From contig NZ_FWFU01000002.1 of assembly GCF_900172255.1 (NCBI RefSeq), positions 496,001 through 560,000 on the forward strand: 64,000 nucleotides of DNA, read 5' to 3'. The notes under the pieces were generated by a model. The model was not told the origin of the DNA. It saw nothing but the letters and a program-made list of their open reading frames with translations, and searched no databases. The stretch comes from Roseovarius halotolerans (GTDB lineage: Bacteria; Pseudomonadota; Alphaproteobacteria; Rhodobacterales; Rhodobacteraceae). Below are positions 50,259 through 59,651 of this stretch, piece by piece. A program made the position numbers and the translations under genes. Positions within the stretch are counted from its first letter, which is position 1, and each line of letters opens with the position of its first letter.

Positions 50259-51614
50259 TTGGCATTCGACTACGACCTTTTCGTGATCGGCGGCGGTTCG
50301 GGCGGGGTGCGCGCGGCGCGCGTCGCGGCACAGGGCGGCGCCAGGGTGGCGCTGGCCGAGGAGGACCGTTACGGCGGCACCTGCGTGCAGCGCGGCTGCG
50401 TGCCCAAGAAGCTGATGGTGTTCGCGAGCGAATACCCCGGCTACATGAGCGACGCGCAGGCCTATGGCTGGACCGTGCATGCGGGGGGCTTCGACTGGCC
50501 GGGATTCCGCGACAAGATGCTCAGCGAGCTGGACCGGCTGGAAGGGGTCTATCGGCGGCTGTTGTCCAATAGCGGGGTCGAGACCTTCGACAGCCGCGCG
50601 GTGGTGGCGGATGCGCACAGCGTCAGGCTGGCCAGCGGCGAGACCAAGACGGCGAAGCATATCCTGATCGCCACCGGCGGATGGCCCGTGACGCCGGACA
50701 TCCAGGATGCCGAGCACGCGCTGACCAGCAACGAGATCTTCCACCTGGAAACGCTCCCCAAGTCGCTGTTGATCATCGGCGGCGGTTATATCGCCTGCGA
50801 GTTCGCCTGTATTCTCAATGGTCTGGGTGTGCAGGTGACGCAGTATTACCGCGGCGCGCAGATCCTGCGCGGGTTCGACGAAGAAGCGCGCGGGCTGATT
50901 TCCGAGGAGATGATCCGCAACGGGGTCGATCTGCATCTCGGCTGCAACATCATCGAGATGGAGAAGCAGGAGAAGGGATTCCGCGTCAAGGCCACCAATG
51001 GCGACGAACGGATGTTCGACCAGGTTATGTTCGCGACCGGGCGCAATCCCAATACCGCCGGGATGGGGCTTGAGGAGGTCGGCGTGAAGCTGGGCCGCAA
51101 GGGCGAGATCGAGGTGGATGCCTATAGCCAGACCGCGGTGCCGTCGATCTATGCCATCGGCGACGTGACCGACCGGGCGAACCTGACGCCGGTGGCGATC
51201 CGCGAGGGGATGGCCTTTGTGGAGACGGTGTTCAACGGCAACCCGACGCCGGTGGATCACGACCTGATCCCGACGGCGATCTTCACCCAGCCGGAATTCG
51301 GCACCATTGGGATGAGCGAGGAAGCGGCACGCGACCAGGAGCCCGTCGATATCTATTGCACCTCGTTCAAACCGATGCGGGAAAGTTTCGCGGGGCGCGA
51401 GGACCGGGTGCTGATGAAACTGATCGTCAGCAAGGAAAGTCGGCGCATCCTGGGCTGTCATATCGTCGCGCCCGGCGCGGGCGAGATGATCCAACTGGCG
51501 GGCATCGCGATCAAGATGGGCGCCACCAAAGAGGATTTCGACCGCACGGTGGCGGTTCACCCCACCATGTCCGAGGAAATCGTCACGATGCGCGAACCGG
51601 TGCGAAGCGCTTGA
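50259..51614 (+). CDS. gor: Glutathione-disulfide reductase
   Basis: A 451-residue glutathione reductase. The FAD motif is VIGGGSGGVRAAR, the redox disulfide GGTCVQRGCVPKK, the NADPH motif IIGGGYIACEFA, and the C-terminal catalytic His is in VAVHPTMSEE. The start is TTG at 50259, with AGAGG 8 bases upstream; no ATG nearby would keep the FAD motif complete. It keeps glutathione reduced and relates functionally to the GST and fghA genes elsewhere in the window. Confidence 0.95.
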   Translation: MAFDYDLFVIGGGSGGVRAARVAAQGGARVALAEEDRYGGTCVQRGCVPKKLMVFASEYPGYMSDAQAYGWTVHAGGFDWPGFRDKMLSELDRLEGVYRRLLSNSGVETFDSRAVVADAHSVRLASGETKTAKHILIATGGWPVTPDIQDAEHALTSNEIFHLETLPKSLLIIGGGYIACEFACILNGLGVQVTQYYRGAQILRGFDEEARGLISEEMIRNGVDLHLGCNIIEMEKQEKGFRVKATNGDERMFDQVMFATGRNPNTAGMGLEEVGVKLGRKGEIEVDAYSQTAVPSIYAIGDVTDRANLTPVAIREGMAFVETVFNGNPTPVDHDLIPTAIFTQPEFGTIGMSEEAARDQEPVDIYCTSFKPMRESFAGREDRVLMKLIVSKESRRILGCHIVAPGAGEMIQLAGIAIKMGATKEDFDRTVAVHPTMSEEIVTMREPVRSA

Positions 51615-51682
51615 AATTCAGGTATCAGGGCACAGTTTAGAGAGAACGTCCCGAACGGGGCGGCAGTAAAGGGAAGGTTTAC

Positions 51683-52852
51683 ATGGCTGGAAATTCTGGC
51701 GGCCCCTGGGGCGGCGGCGGAAATTCAGGCGGCGGGGACGATAACCGCGGCGGAAAACGTGGTGGGCGCAGGCCCTCGGAAGGCGGAGGGCCGCAGATTC
51801 CGGAAATCGACGAACTGGTCAGAAAGGGCCAGGATCAACTGCGCGTCCTGATGGGCGGTCGCGGCGGTGGCGGCGGCAATGGTGCCGGCGGCGGCGGCGG
51901 ACCGGCCTTTGGGCGCGGTTCCATTCTGCTGGGCGTGGTGATCGCGCTGGTGGCCTGGGCGGCGGCGAGCTTCTATACGGTGAAACCGGAAGAACAATCC
52001 GTCGAACTGTTTCTCGGTTCCTATTCGTCGACCGGACAGCCGGGTCTGAACTTCGCGCCCTGGCCGGTGGTGACCTATGATGTGGTCAATGTCACTTCGG
52101 AACGCACCGAGGATATCGGCATGGGCCGCGGCGCCGAAAGCGATGGGTTGATGCTGACGACCGACGCCAACATCGTCGATATCGATTTCCAGGTCGTGTG
52201 GAACATTCAGGACCCCGCGAAACTTCTGTTCAACATCCGCGACCCGCAGCTGACGGTGCGGGCGGTGTCCGAATCCGCCATGCGCGAGATCATCGCGGCG
52301 TCGAACCTGGCGCCGATCCTCAACCGCGACCGTGGCATCATCGCGGACACAGCGCGCGAGAATATCCAGGAAACGCTGGACGATTACGAAAGCGGCATCA
52401 CCATCGTGCGTGTCAACCTGGACACCGCCGACCCGCCGGGCGCCGTGATCGACGCCTTCCGCGAGGTGCAGGCCGCCGAACAGGAACGCGACCGTCTGCA
52501 ACGCCAGGCCGATGCCTATGCCAACCGCGTGCTGGCCGAGGCCAGGGGCCAGGCGGCACAGGTCATCGAAGTGGCCGAAGGCTATCGCGCGCGCGTCGTC
52601 AACGAAGCCATCGGTGAGGCAAGCCGCTTCATCGCCGTCGCGCAGGAATTCAACACCGCGCCCGAGGTCACGCAGCGGCGTCTTTACCTTGAGACGGTCG
52701 AGCGCACGCTTGGGCAGCTTGACAAGATCCTGATCGACGAAGCCACAGGTGCGGGCGAGAACGGTCAGGGCCTTGTGCCCTACCTGCCGCTGAATGAATT
52801 GCGCCGCGGTGGCGCCGCGTCGTCCAACACAAGCAACGGGGGGTCGAACTGA
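51683..52852 (+). CDS. hflK: FtsH protease modulator HflK
   Basis: A 389-residue HflK. An unusual glycine-rich N-terminal stretch (residues 1-75) precedes one membrane helix (LLGVVIALVAWAAASFYTV) and the SPFH/prohibitin domain (AVSESAMREIIAASNLAPIL). With HflC it forms a large periplasm-facing cage that restrains the FtsH protease. The last base of its TGA stop is the first base of the hflC ATG. The C-terminus is Gly/Ser/Asn-rich. Confidence 0.95.
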   Translation: MAGNSGGPWGGGGNSGGGDDNRGGKRGGRRPSEGGGPQIPEIDELVRKGQDQLRVLMGGRGGGGGNGAGGGGGPAFGRGSILLGVVIALVAWAAASFYTVKPEEQSVELFLGSYSSTGQPGLNFAPWPVVTYDVVNVTSERTEDIGMGRGAESDGLMLTTDANIVDIDFQVVWNIQDPAKLLFNIRDPQLTVRAVSESAMREIIAASNLAPILNRDRGIIADTARENIQETLDDYESGITIVRVNLDTADPPGAVIDAFREVQAAEQERDRLQRQADAYANRVLAEARGQAAQVIEVAEGYRARVVNEAIGEASRFIAVAQEFNTAPEVTQRRLYLETVERTLGQLDKILIDEATGAGENGQGLVPYLPLNELRRGGAASSNTSNGGSN

Positions 52853-53889
52853 TGCGTAAAGCCGCACTTCTTCTGCCGATCGCGGTCGTCGCTGTCATCG
52901 GCGTCCTGTCCTCGATCTTCATCGTGGACGAGCGCGAAAAAGCGCTTGTTCTGCAATTCGGCCAGATCCGTCAGGTGGTCGAGGAACCGGGCCTCGGGTT
53001 CAAGATCCCGATCATCCAGGAAGTCGTGAGATACGATGACCGGATCCTGTCCTTCGACACCGATACGATCGAGGTGACGCCTTCGGACGATCGCCGACTG
53101 GTGGTCGATGCCTTCGCCCGTTACCGCATCGCCAACGTCGTGCAGTTCCGCCAGGCCGTGGGTGTGGGCGGCATCCGTGCCGCCGAGGATCGCCTTTCGT
53201 CGATCCTCAACGCGCAGATCCGCGAGGTTCTGGGTGCCGACCAGGTGACTTCGGACACGATCCTTTCACCCCAACGGGGCGAGCTGGCGCGGCGTATCCG
53301 CGCGCAGGCCCGCACGAGCGCCGAAGGCCTCGGGCTGGAGATCGTCGACGTCCGGCTGAAGCAGACCAACCTGCCCCAGCAGAACCTTGACGCCACCTTC
53401 GCCCGGATGCGCGCCGAGCGCGAACGCGAGGCCGCAGACGAGATCGCCCGTGGTAACGAGGCTGCTCAGCGTGTGCGCGCCGCCGCTGACCGGACCGTGG
53501 TCGAGACCGTGTCGAAAGCCGAGCGCGAAGCCGAGATCACGCGCGGTGAAGCCGACGCCGAGCGGAACAGGATCTATGCCGAAGCCTTTGGCAAGAATCC
53601 CGAGTTCTTCGCGTTCTATCGCTCGCTCTCGGCGATGGAGCGGTCGCTCAATTCCGAGAACACCACGCTTGTATTCTCGCCCGACAGCGAATTCCTGTCC
53701 GAGCTGTTCAACTCGATCCGAGCCGGTGGCCTGACCGAGGTGGACATCGAGGATATCGATATCGAGAGCCTGCGCGAGATGGCGCCGGAGTCCGAGATCT
53801 CGCCCGACCTGCCCGAATCCGAGCGTGAGCGTCTGGAAGAGGAAGAGCGCCAGCAAGAAATCGAGAGTCAGTCCGGGGCGTCCAATTGA
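52852..53889 (+). CDS. hflC: FtsH protease modulator HflC
   Basis: A 345-residue HflC: N-terminal membrane anchor (AALLLPIAVVAVIGVLSSIFIV), SPFH domain with DERIL-like and LKQTNLPQQN blocks, then a long coiled part and an acidic C-terminal tail (ESEISPDLPESERERLEEEE). It partners HflK upstream. Its TGA stop overlaps the TTG start of the DUF2065 gene. Confidence 0.95.
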   Translation: MRKAALLLPIAVVAVIGVLSSIFIVDEREKALVLQFGQIRQVVEEPGLGFKIPIIQEVVRYDDRILSFDTDTIEVTPSDDRRLVVDAFARYRIANVVQFRQAVGVGGIRAAEDRLSSILNAQIREVLGADQVTSDTILSPQRGELARRIRAQARTSAEGLGLEIVDVRLKQTNLPQQNLDATFARMRAEREREAADEIARGNEAAQRVRAAADRTVVETVSKAEREAEITRGEADAERNRIYAEAFGKNPEFFAFYRSLSAMERSLNSENTTLVFSPDSEFLSELFNSIRAGGLTEVDIEDIDIESLREMAPESEISPDLPESERERLEEEERQQEIESQSGASN

Positions 53890-54083
53890 TCGAGAATATC
53901 TTTCTGGCCCTCGGGCTGGTCTTGATCCTGGAGGGGCTGGTCTATGCACTGGCCCCTTCGCTTGTGGAGCGGTTCCTGATTGCGCTCAGCGCCCTGTCGG
54001 AAGACAATCGCCGGCTGCTGGGGCTGGCTGCCATGGCGATCGGGCTGGTGATGGTCTGGGCTGCGAAGACGCTCGGCGCTTGA
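53886..54083 (+). CDS. DUF2065 small membrane protein
   Basis: A 65-residue protein with two membrane helices (FLALGLVLILEGLVYALAP and LLGLAAMAIGLVMVWAA), matching DUF2065, often found beside hflC. Start is TTG, overlapping the hflC stop as TTGA, so it depends on translation of hflC. Its function is unknown; the location suggests a part of, or adaptor to, the HflKC-FtsH complex. Confidence 0.87.
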   Translation: MIENIFLALGLVLILEGLVYALAPSLVERFLIALSALSEDNRRLLGLAAMAIGLVMVWAAKTLGA

Positions 54084-54234
54084 TTTCCGGCGCAGTTGGG
54101 TTTCACATGAGCGTGACAGACGGTTGCAGGCCTTTTGAGATCGCGTATGCAGCACCTACATGGATGTCAGAGCAACGCAGACGGCAACACGTCTTGCAGA
54201 TGCCAGACCGGACAATGGCAAGGAGACGATTCCA

Positions 54235-55713
54235 GTGACAGTCCAATCCGCAACACTCCCGCAACAGCAAACCGGCGCGCTGCGCGCACTGTGGCTGACG
54301 GCGCTGACGATGGCGCTTGTCATCGCACAGGCGCTGATGGCGCAGGCCCGGCCCGACAGTTTCTCGGACCTGGTCGACAAGGTCAGCCCGGCGGTGGTGA
54401 ACATCACCACCTCGACGGTCGTTGCACGGGGCGCAGGCCCCTCGCCGATCGTGCCCGAAGGCTCGCCTTTCGAGGATTTCTTCCGCGAATTCCGTGATCG
54501 CAACGGTGACGGCGACCGACCGCGCCGCACCTCTGCGCTTGGTTCAGGCTTCGTCATCTCGGAAGATGGCTTTGTCGTGACCAACAACCACGTCATCGAA
54601 TCCGCCGATGAGATCATCATCGAGTTCTTTTCGGGCAAGGAGCTGACGGCCGAAGTGATCGGCACAGACCCCAAGACCGATATCGCCCTGCTGAAGGTCG
54701 AGACCGACGCGCCCCTGCCTTTTGTCACCTTCGGCGACAGCGACACCGCACGCGTCGGCGATTGGGTGATGGCGATGGGCAACCCGCTGGGCCAAGGTTT
54801 CTCGGCCAGCGCGGGCATCGTCTCGGCGCGCAACCGCGCGCTCAGCGGCACCTATGACGATTACATCCAGACCGACGCGGCGATCAACCGGGGCAACTCG
54901 GGCGGACCGCTGTTCAACATGGACGCGCAGGTCATCGGCGTGAATACTGCGATCCTGTCGCCGACCGGCGGTTCGATCGGGATCGGTTTCTCGATGGCGT
55001 CGAACGTTGTGACGCGCGTCGTTGACCAGCTCAAGGAATACGGCGAGACGCGGCGCGGCTGGCTGGGTGTGCGCATCCAGGACGTCACCGACGACGTTGC
55101 CGAAGCGATCGGCCTCGAAGAGGTGCGCGGCGCGCTGGTGACGGATGTGCCCGAAGGCCCCGCCGCTGACGGCGGCATGAAGGCGGGCGACGTGATCCTG
55201 AGCTTTGACGGCACGCAGGTTCAGGACACCCGCGAACTGGTCCGCCAGGTCGGCAATACCGAGGTCGGCAAATCGGTCCGGGTGATGGTGTTCCGCGAGG
55301 GCAAGACCCAGTCGCTGAAGATCACCCTGGGGCGGCGCGAAGAGGCCGAAGGCGCGGTGCCCGCAGCCCAGCCGGGCGCTGACAATGGCGGCGAGACCTC
55401 GAGCCAGGAGATCCTCGGCCTGACGATCAGCCCGCTGAACGAAGAGCTGCGCGGCCAGCTGGAGCTGGAAAGCGATGCGACCGGGCTGGTGGTGACCGAT
55501 GTGGACAACCTGTCGGAGGCCTATGAAAAGGGTGTGCGCGCAGGCGATCTGATCACCGAGGCCGGGCAACAGGAAGTGACCAGCATGAGCGATCTCGAGG
55601 ACCGTATCGCCGAGGCCCGCGAGGCCGGGCGCAAGTCCATCCTGCTGTTGGTGCGCCGCGCCGGTGAGCCCCGTTTCGTGGCGCTGCCGGTCGACGCCGA
55701 GACCAGCGAATAA
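54235..55713 (+). CDS. Do/DegP-family periplasmic serine protease
   Basis: A 492-residue trypsin-like protease with two PDZ domains. The triad is readable: His in TNNHVIE, Asp in KTDIALLK, Ser in GNSGGPL. A signal peptide (LRALWLTALTMALVIAQALMAQA) directs it to the periplasm. GTG at 54235 was chosen because AGGAG lies 9 bases before it; an upstream ATG would add a non-family leader. It follows hflK-hflC-DUF2065, a grouping of membrane-protein quality control, and ends in a strong terminator. Confidence 0.93.
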   Translation: MTVQSATLPQQQTGALRALWLTALTMALVIAQALMAQARPDSFSDLVDKVSPAVVNITTSTVVARGAGPSPIVPEGSPFEDFFREFRDRNGDGDRPRRTSALGSGFVISEDGFVVTNNHVIESADEIIIEFFSGKELTAEVIGTDPKTDIALLKVETDAPLPFVTFGDSDTARVGDWVMAMGNPLGQGFSASAGIVSARNRALSGTYDDYIQTDAAINRGNSGGPLFNMDAQVIGVNTAILSPTGGSIGIGFSMASNVVTRVVDQLKEYGETRRGWLGVRIQDVTDDVAEAIGLEEVRGALVTDVPEGPAADGGMKAGDVILSFDGTQVQDTRELVRQVGNTEVGKSVRVMVFREGKTQSLKITLGRREEAEGAVPAAQPGADNGGETSSQEILGLTISPLNEELRGQLELESDATGLVVTDVDNLSEAYEKGVRAGDLITEAGQQEVTSMSDLEDRIAEAREAGRKSILLLVRRAGEPRFVALPVDAETSE

Positions 55714-55747
55714 GCCCGCGCCCGAAACACGGGCAAGGCAAAGATCG

Positions 55748-55776
55748 GGGCGCCCCTTTCCGGGGGCGCCCTTTTT
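55748..55776 (+). terminator. Rho-independent terminator of the hflKC-protease operon
   Basis: GGGCGCCCC and GGGGCGCCC form a perfect 9-bp stem with a 6-base loop, followed at once by TTTTT. It lies 35 bases after the protease stop and is the clearest intrinsic terminator on the plus strand. Confidence 0.9.
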
Positions 55777-55799
55777 CGTGTCGGGGCGTGACTGCGAGG

Positions 55800-56360
55800 T
55801 CAGGCGGGGCGCGGGAAATCCATCAGCGCCGTGTCCTTGCGCAGGTATAGCGGATGCTTGGCCGAGCCGTCCTGATTGAGGCCGAGGCATTTCAGCGGCT
55901 TGCCGCTTGCGATCATCGCGCCGATCACGTCGCGCACAACGGGCTGAAAGCGTTTGTGCAACCTGCCATAGGCCATGACGATCAGCTCGGATTCCTGTGC
56001 CATTTCAAGCAGAGCGGGGATATTGGCAGGGCTGCAGGCGATCCCAGGATCGGCGGGGATGTCGCGCGGCGAAGTTGCGCGCCAGTCGAGCATGTTGCCC
56101 TTGAGATAGCGGGTAAAGCCCCAGTCGCGGGCGAAGATCAGTTCGCGGTGACAGGTGGGATCGGATATCTCGGCGGCGGCGACCGAGGGGTTCATGCCGA
56201 TGAAGAGCACGGCGCGGGGCGCCGTGCCCGCCGGCGTCCAGTCGCGCGTCAGCGATTGCCGGTAGCGGCCGCATTCCGAGAACCGCGCGCCGCCGATCAC
56301 CCCGTCGGGCAGCTTGAGGCGCACCTTGCCGCCGGGATCATGAGCGCCCGCACCGCTCAT
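55800..56360 (-). CDS. DUF1643 domain protein
   Basis: A 186-residue DUF1643 protein. The blocks [42 protein letters not shown] and the middle [14 protein letters not shown] match the family. Its role is unknown. Its ATG overlaps the truB stop (ATGA), so it is translated from the truB message, which hints at an RNA-related role without proving one. Confidence 0.87.
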   Translation of the reverse strand: MSGAGAHDPGGKVRLKLPDGVIGGARFSECGRYRQSLTRDWTPAGTAPRAVLFIGMNPSVAAAEISDPTCHRELIFARDWGFTRYLKGNMLDWRATSPRDIPADPGIACSPANIPALLEMAQESELIVMAYGRLHKRFQPVVRDVIGAMIASGKPLKCLGLNQDGSAKHPLYLRKDTALMDFPRPA

Positions 56361-57262
56361 TGGTTGAAAACGCGGCTTGGGTGTAGCTCGCCCGCCTTGA
56401 AGCGGCCCACAGCGACGGCGCGCCCGTCATGGGAGGCCCAGCATTCCTCGCCGTAGTCGATGTCGCTGGCGACCACCATGCCCGGATTGCCATTCTTGAG
56501 CCGCGCCAGCCCGGCATCGGTGCAGCGCACCTGGGGCAGGTCTTCGAGCCCCTCTTCAAGGGGGCGGATGTGGCTGTCGAGCTCGGGCGAATGGGCCAGC
56601 GCATCGATCTGGTCGAGCGTCAGCCCGTCCTCGGCGCGAAACGGCCCCGACCAGATGCGGCGCAGACAGGTCACATGGCCGAAACAACCCAGCGCCTCGC
56701 CCAGATCGCGGGCGATGGCGCGCACGTAGCCGCCCTTGCCGCAGGTCATCGCCAGAACGACATGATCGGGATCCGGGCGATCCAGCATCACCAGTTCCTC
56801 GACCCAGAGAGGGCGGGGTTCGACCTCGAAATCCTCGCCGTCGCGGGCCAGTTTATAGGCGCGCTGGCCGTCGATCTTGACGGCGGAATATTTGGGCGGG
56901 ACCTGCATGATCTCGCCAACGAAAGCGTGCAGCGCTTCCTTGATGGTGGTCTCATCAGGGCGCGCGTCGCTGGAGGCGATCACCTCGCCTTCGGCGTCGT
57001 CGGTATTGGTGGCCTGACCCAGCCGGACGGTGAATTCATAGGCCTTGAGCGCGTCGGTGATGTAGGGGACGGTCTTGGTCGCCTCGCCCAGCGCCACGGC
57101 AAGAACGCCTGTCGCCTCGGGATCGAGCGTGCCGGCATGGCCGGCCTTCTTGGCCTGCAAGGCCCAGCGCACCTTGTTCACGACCGCTGTCGAGGTCAGC
57201 CCCGCGGGCTTGTCCACGACCAGCCAGCCGGAAATATCGCGCCCCTTGCGTTTGCGTGCCAT
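56357..57262 (-). CDS. truB: tRNA pseudouridine(55) synthase TruB
   Basis: A 301-residue TruB, which makes pseudouridine 55 in the T loop of tRNAs. Catalytic Asp47 is in [36 protein letters not shown] and [15 protein letters not shown] are the family blocks. The ATG at 57262 gives the usual short basic start [16 protein letters not shown]1643 is coupled downstream. rbfA lies nearby on the same strand with a glycosidase gene in between, a broken form of the common rbfA-truB pair. Confidence 0.96.
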   Translation of the reverse strand: MARKRKGRDISGWLVVDKPAGLTSTAVVNKVRWALQAKKAGHAGTLDPEATGVLAVALGEATKTVPYITDALKAYEFTVRLGQATNTDDAEGEVIASSDARPDETTIKEALHAFVGEIMQVPPKYSAVKIDGQRAYKLARDGEDFEVEPRPLWVEELVMLDRPDPDHVVLAMTCGKGGYVRAIARDLGEALGCFGHVTCLRRIWSGPFRAEDGLTLDQIDALAHSPELDSHIRPLEEGLEDLPQVRCTDAGLARLKNGNPGMVVASDIDYGEECWASHDGRAVAVGRFKAGELHPSRVFNQ

Positions 57263-57317
57263 GCGTTTGCCCTTTTGACCGGTGAAGGCGGCGGGGTAGC
57301 TCAAGCCCCGCGCGCTG

Positions 57318-58079
57318 TCAATTCGCCCCGCGCCGGACCACGCCCACCATAGGCCCCATCGGGAAGCCGCCGTCATGGCGCCCGATGGATGGTGCGTAGA
57401 GCCGCGAGATGTTGCCATCGAGGTAAAGCGCCTGCGGCGTCTTGAGCACGTCGCGAAACAGCGTGGCGAACTGGTGGAAGGTCACCGGCGCTTGCGAGAT
57501 CGCGAACCAGAGCGTCTGGCCGTCGGCCGAACTGCCCACGCCGTTGCGCCGATAGCGGCTGTCGCTGTCGGGCAGGAAGCGCGGGTGCAGCGCCCCGTCG
57601 ATCACCAGCATCGGCCCCGATTGGGTGGCAAAGCGGCAGGCGGGCGGATCTTCGGTGAAGCGCAGGGTTTCGATCACATCGGCACGCCCGTTGCGGATAC
57701 ACAGGATGCCATTGGGCAGAAGCCCGAAATTGCCCGGCCCCGCCGAGGTGACGACCGGGGCAAGGGTCTTGCCATCTTCGACATAGAGCCCGACCGGGCT
57801 TCGGTCGGTGTGATACATGCCGGCATTCATGCCGAAGGCGAGGCGCGCATCGCTGCCGCCCAGCATCCTGTCGATATTGTCGAAGCTCGCGAGGGGATTG
57901 CCGGTACTGTCGTCGTTCAGAAACAGCCGCAGATCTTCATTGGCGGCGTCGACGCGGCAGATGGTGAAGGACTGGCCGTCGTGGTCGCGCGTGCCGCATT
58001 CAACCGCAGCGGCGGGCGCAGCGGCGGCGATCAGCGCCCAGAGGGCCACGCAGAGGCGAAGCAGGTCAGCCTTCGACAT
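57318..58079 (-). CDS. Phosphodiester glycosidase family protein (DUF2233/NAGPA-like), exported
   Basis: A 253-residue exported protein: residues 1-25 are a signal ([20 protein letters not shown]). The domain has [35 protein letters not shown] and [12 protein letters not shown], the hallmarks of the NAGPA-like phosphodiester glycosidase fold. It may trim sugar-phosphodiesters in the envelope. It begins 14 bases inside the end of rbfA and separates rbfA from truB. Confidence 0.87.
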   Translation of the reverse strand: MSKADLLRLCVALWALIAAAAPAAAVECGTRDHDGQSFTICRVDAANEDLRLFLNDDSTGNPLASFDNIDRMLGGSDARLAFGMNAGMYHTDRSPVGLYVEDGKTLAPVVTSAGPGNFGLLPNGILCIRNGRADVIETLRFTEDPPACRFATQSGPMLVIDGALHPRFLPDSDSRYRRNGVGSSADGQTLWFAISQAPVTFHQFATLFRDVLKTPQALYLDGNISRLYAPSIGRHDGGFPMGPMVGVVRRGAN

Positions 58080-58461
58080 CCCGGCGCACCTTGTCCTGCG
58101 CAAAGAGCCTTCGGGTTTCGTCCATCCGGTCGAATGTCTCGTCGATGCGAAATCGCAGGTCGGGCGCGTATTTCAGATCGAGTTTCTTGCCCACCATGCG
58201 GCGCAGTTCGCCCTTGTTGCGGGCGAGAAAGGCGATGGCGTCCTCCTGCCCCTCGCCGCCAAGGGGCAGCACATAGGCGGTGGCGACCTTGAGGTCGGGC
58301 GAAACGCGCACTTCGCCGACCGTCACCGAGAGGCGGTTGAGTTCGGGATCATGCACGTCGCCGCGCATCAGGACCTCGGACAGGGTGCGCCGGATCAGTT
58401 CGCCGACGCGAAGCTGCCGTTGCGACGGCCCGGATCCTTCGTGAAACTTGTTTCTGGCCAT
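58066..58461 (-). CDS. rbfA: Ribosome-binding factor A
   Basis: A 131-residue RbfA, a small KH-like protein needed for 16S rRNA 5' end maturation and cold growth. It starts [21 protein letters not shown] and contains [14 protein letters not shown] and the C-terminal [15 protein letters not shown] Met codon 9 bases upstream is also possible. It leads the minus-strand group rbfA, glycosidase, truB, DUF1643. Confidence 0.95.
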   Translation of the reverse strand: MARNKFHEGSGPSQRQLRVGELIRRTLSEVLMRGDVHDPELNRLSVTVGEVRVSPDLKVATAYVLPLGGEGQEDAIAFLARNKGELRRMVGKKLDLKYAPDLRFRIDETFDRMDETRRLFAQDKVRRDVEG

Positions 58462-58576
58462 GTCCCGCATCTAATCGCTTCGCGCTGCTTTGCCAAGATC
58501 AATGCGCGCAGTTGCCCATTGTGCGATGCCCCTGCCACGGGCTACACAGCGCCGGACATTCGCAGGAGGCCGCGAC

Positions 58577-59395
58577 ATGACAGATCTGCCGGGTATCGTG
58601 GTGACGGGCGCATCGGGGCGCATGGGCCAGATGCTGATCCGCACCGTCCTGGAAAGCGACCGCGCCAGGCTGGTCGGGGCGCTGGAGCGCACGGGCCATG
58701 ACTGGATCGGCAAGGACGTCGGCGAGGCGATGGGCGGCGCGGCGATCGGGGTCAGCGTCACCGACGACCCGTTGGAGGCGCTGTCGCGTGCCCATGCGGT
58801 GATTGATTTCACCGCACCCGCCGCAACGGTGGAGATCGCCGGACTGGCGGCGCAGGCGCGCTGCGTGCATGTGATCGGCACGACCGGGTTGACGGCGGAG
58901 GACATCGGCAAGATCGACGCCGCCGCGCGCCATGCCACGATCATCCGCGCCGGAAACATGAGCCTTGGCGTCAACCTGCTGGTGCAGCTGACCAGGAAGG
59001 TCGCCGCCGCGCTGGACGAAGATTACGATATCGAGGTGATCGAGGCGCATCACAATCAGAAGGTCGATGCGCCCTCGGGCACCGCCCTGATGCTGGGCGA
59101 GGCCGCTGCCGAAGGCCGGGGCGTGCGCCTTGAGAACGTCGAGGACCGGGGCCGCGACGGCATCACCGGCAAGCGCGAGCGCGGGCATATCGGGTTCTCT
59201 GCCATACGGGGCGGCGATATCGTGGGCGAGCATGACGTGATGTTCGCCGCGATGGGCGAGCGGGTGATCCTGCGCCATGTCGCCACCGACCGGGCGGTCT
59301 TTGCGCGCGGCGCGCTCAAGGCAGCGCTGTGGGGTCAGGGCCGCAAGCCGGGCGCCTATGACATGCTGGATGTGCTGGGCCTCAAGGAGGGCTGA
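58577..59395 (+). CDS. dapB: 4-hydroxy-tetrahydrodipicolinate reductase
   Basis: A 272-residue DapB, second step specific to lysine and diaminopimelate synthesis. The NAD(P) motif is [11 protein letters not shown] and the catalytic signature [27 protein letters not shown] lies 9 bases before the ATG, which gives the normal family start. It is divergent from rbfA and convergent with the SdhAF4-like gene. Confidence 0.96.
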   Translation: MTDLPGIVVTGASGRMGQMLIRTVLESDRARLVGALERTGHDWIGKDVGEAMGGAAIGVSVTDDPLEALSRAHAVIDFTAPAATVEIAGLAAQARCVHVIGTTGLTAEDIGKIDAAARHATIIRAGNMSLGVNLLVQLTRKVAAALDEDYDIEVIEAHHNQKVDAPSGTALMLGEAAAEGRGVRLENVEDRGRDGITGKRERGHIGFSAIRGGDIVGEHDVMFAAMGERVILRHVATDRAVFARGALKAALWGQGRKPGAYDMLDVLGLKEG

Positions 59396-59404
59396 GCGCG
59401 CCGT

Positions 59405-59584
59405 TCAGAAATCGACGGCGAGGCCCTTTTTCTCCCAATCACCGTAGCGCACGGGCTCAAGGCCTTCGCGGCGGCCGCCAAGTTCCCTGGGGAGCTCGGT
59501 TTCGGCGGCGTTGCGGCGGCGCTCTTCGGCTTCGGCCAGGGCACGGATGGCTTCGGGCGGGAGATCGCGTTTCGGGTCGGTCAT
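59405..59584 (-). CDS. DUF1674 / succinate dehydrogenase assembly factor 4-like protein
   Basis: A 59-residue protein ending RYGDWEKKGLAVDF, the DUF1674 signature shared with SDHAF4, which assists flavinylated SdhA. The middle is a charged helix (RALAEAEERRRNAAE). The ATG at 59584 is the first Met fitting the family; AGGAAG precedes it. It is divergent from rsmB. Confidence 0.88.
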   Translation of the reverse strand: MTDPKRDLPPEAIRALAEAEERRRNAAETELPRELGGRREGLEPVRYGDWEKKGLAVDF

Positions 59585-59651
59585 CGTCGGGCTTCCTTTG
59601 GTGCTTGAGCCTTGATATATGCCCGCATTGCCTCCGAGCCAAGGATTTCCG

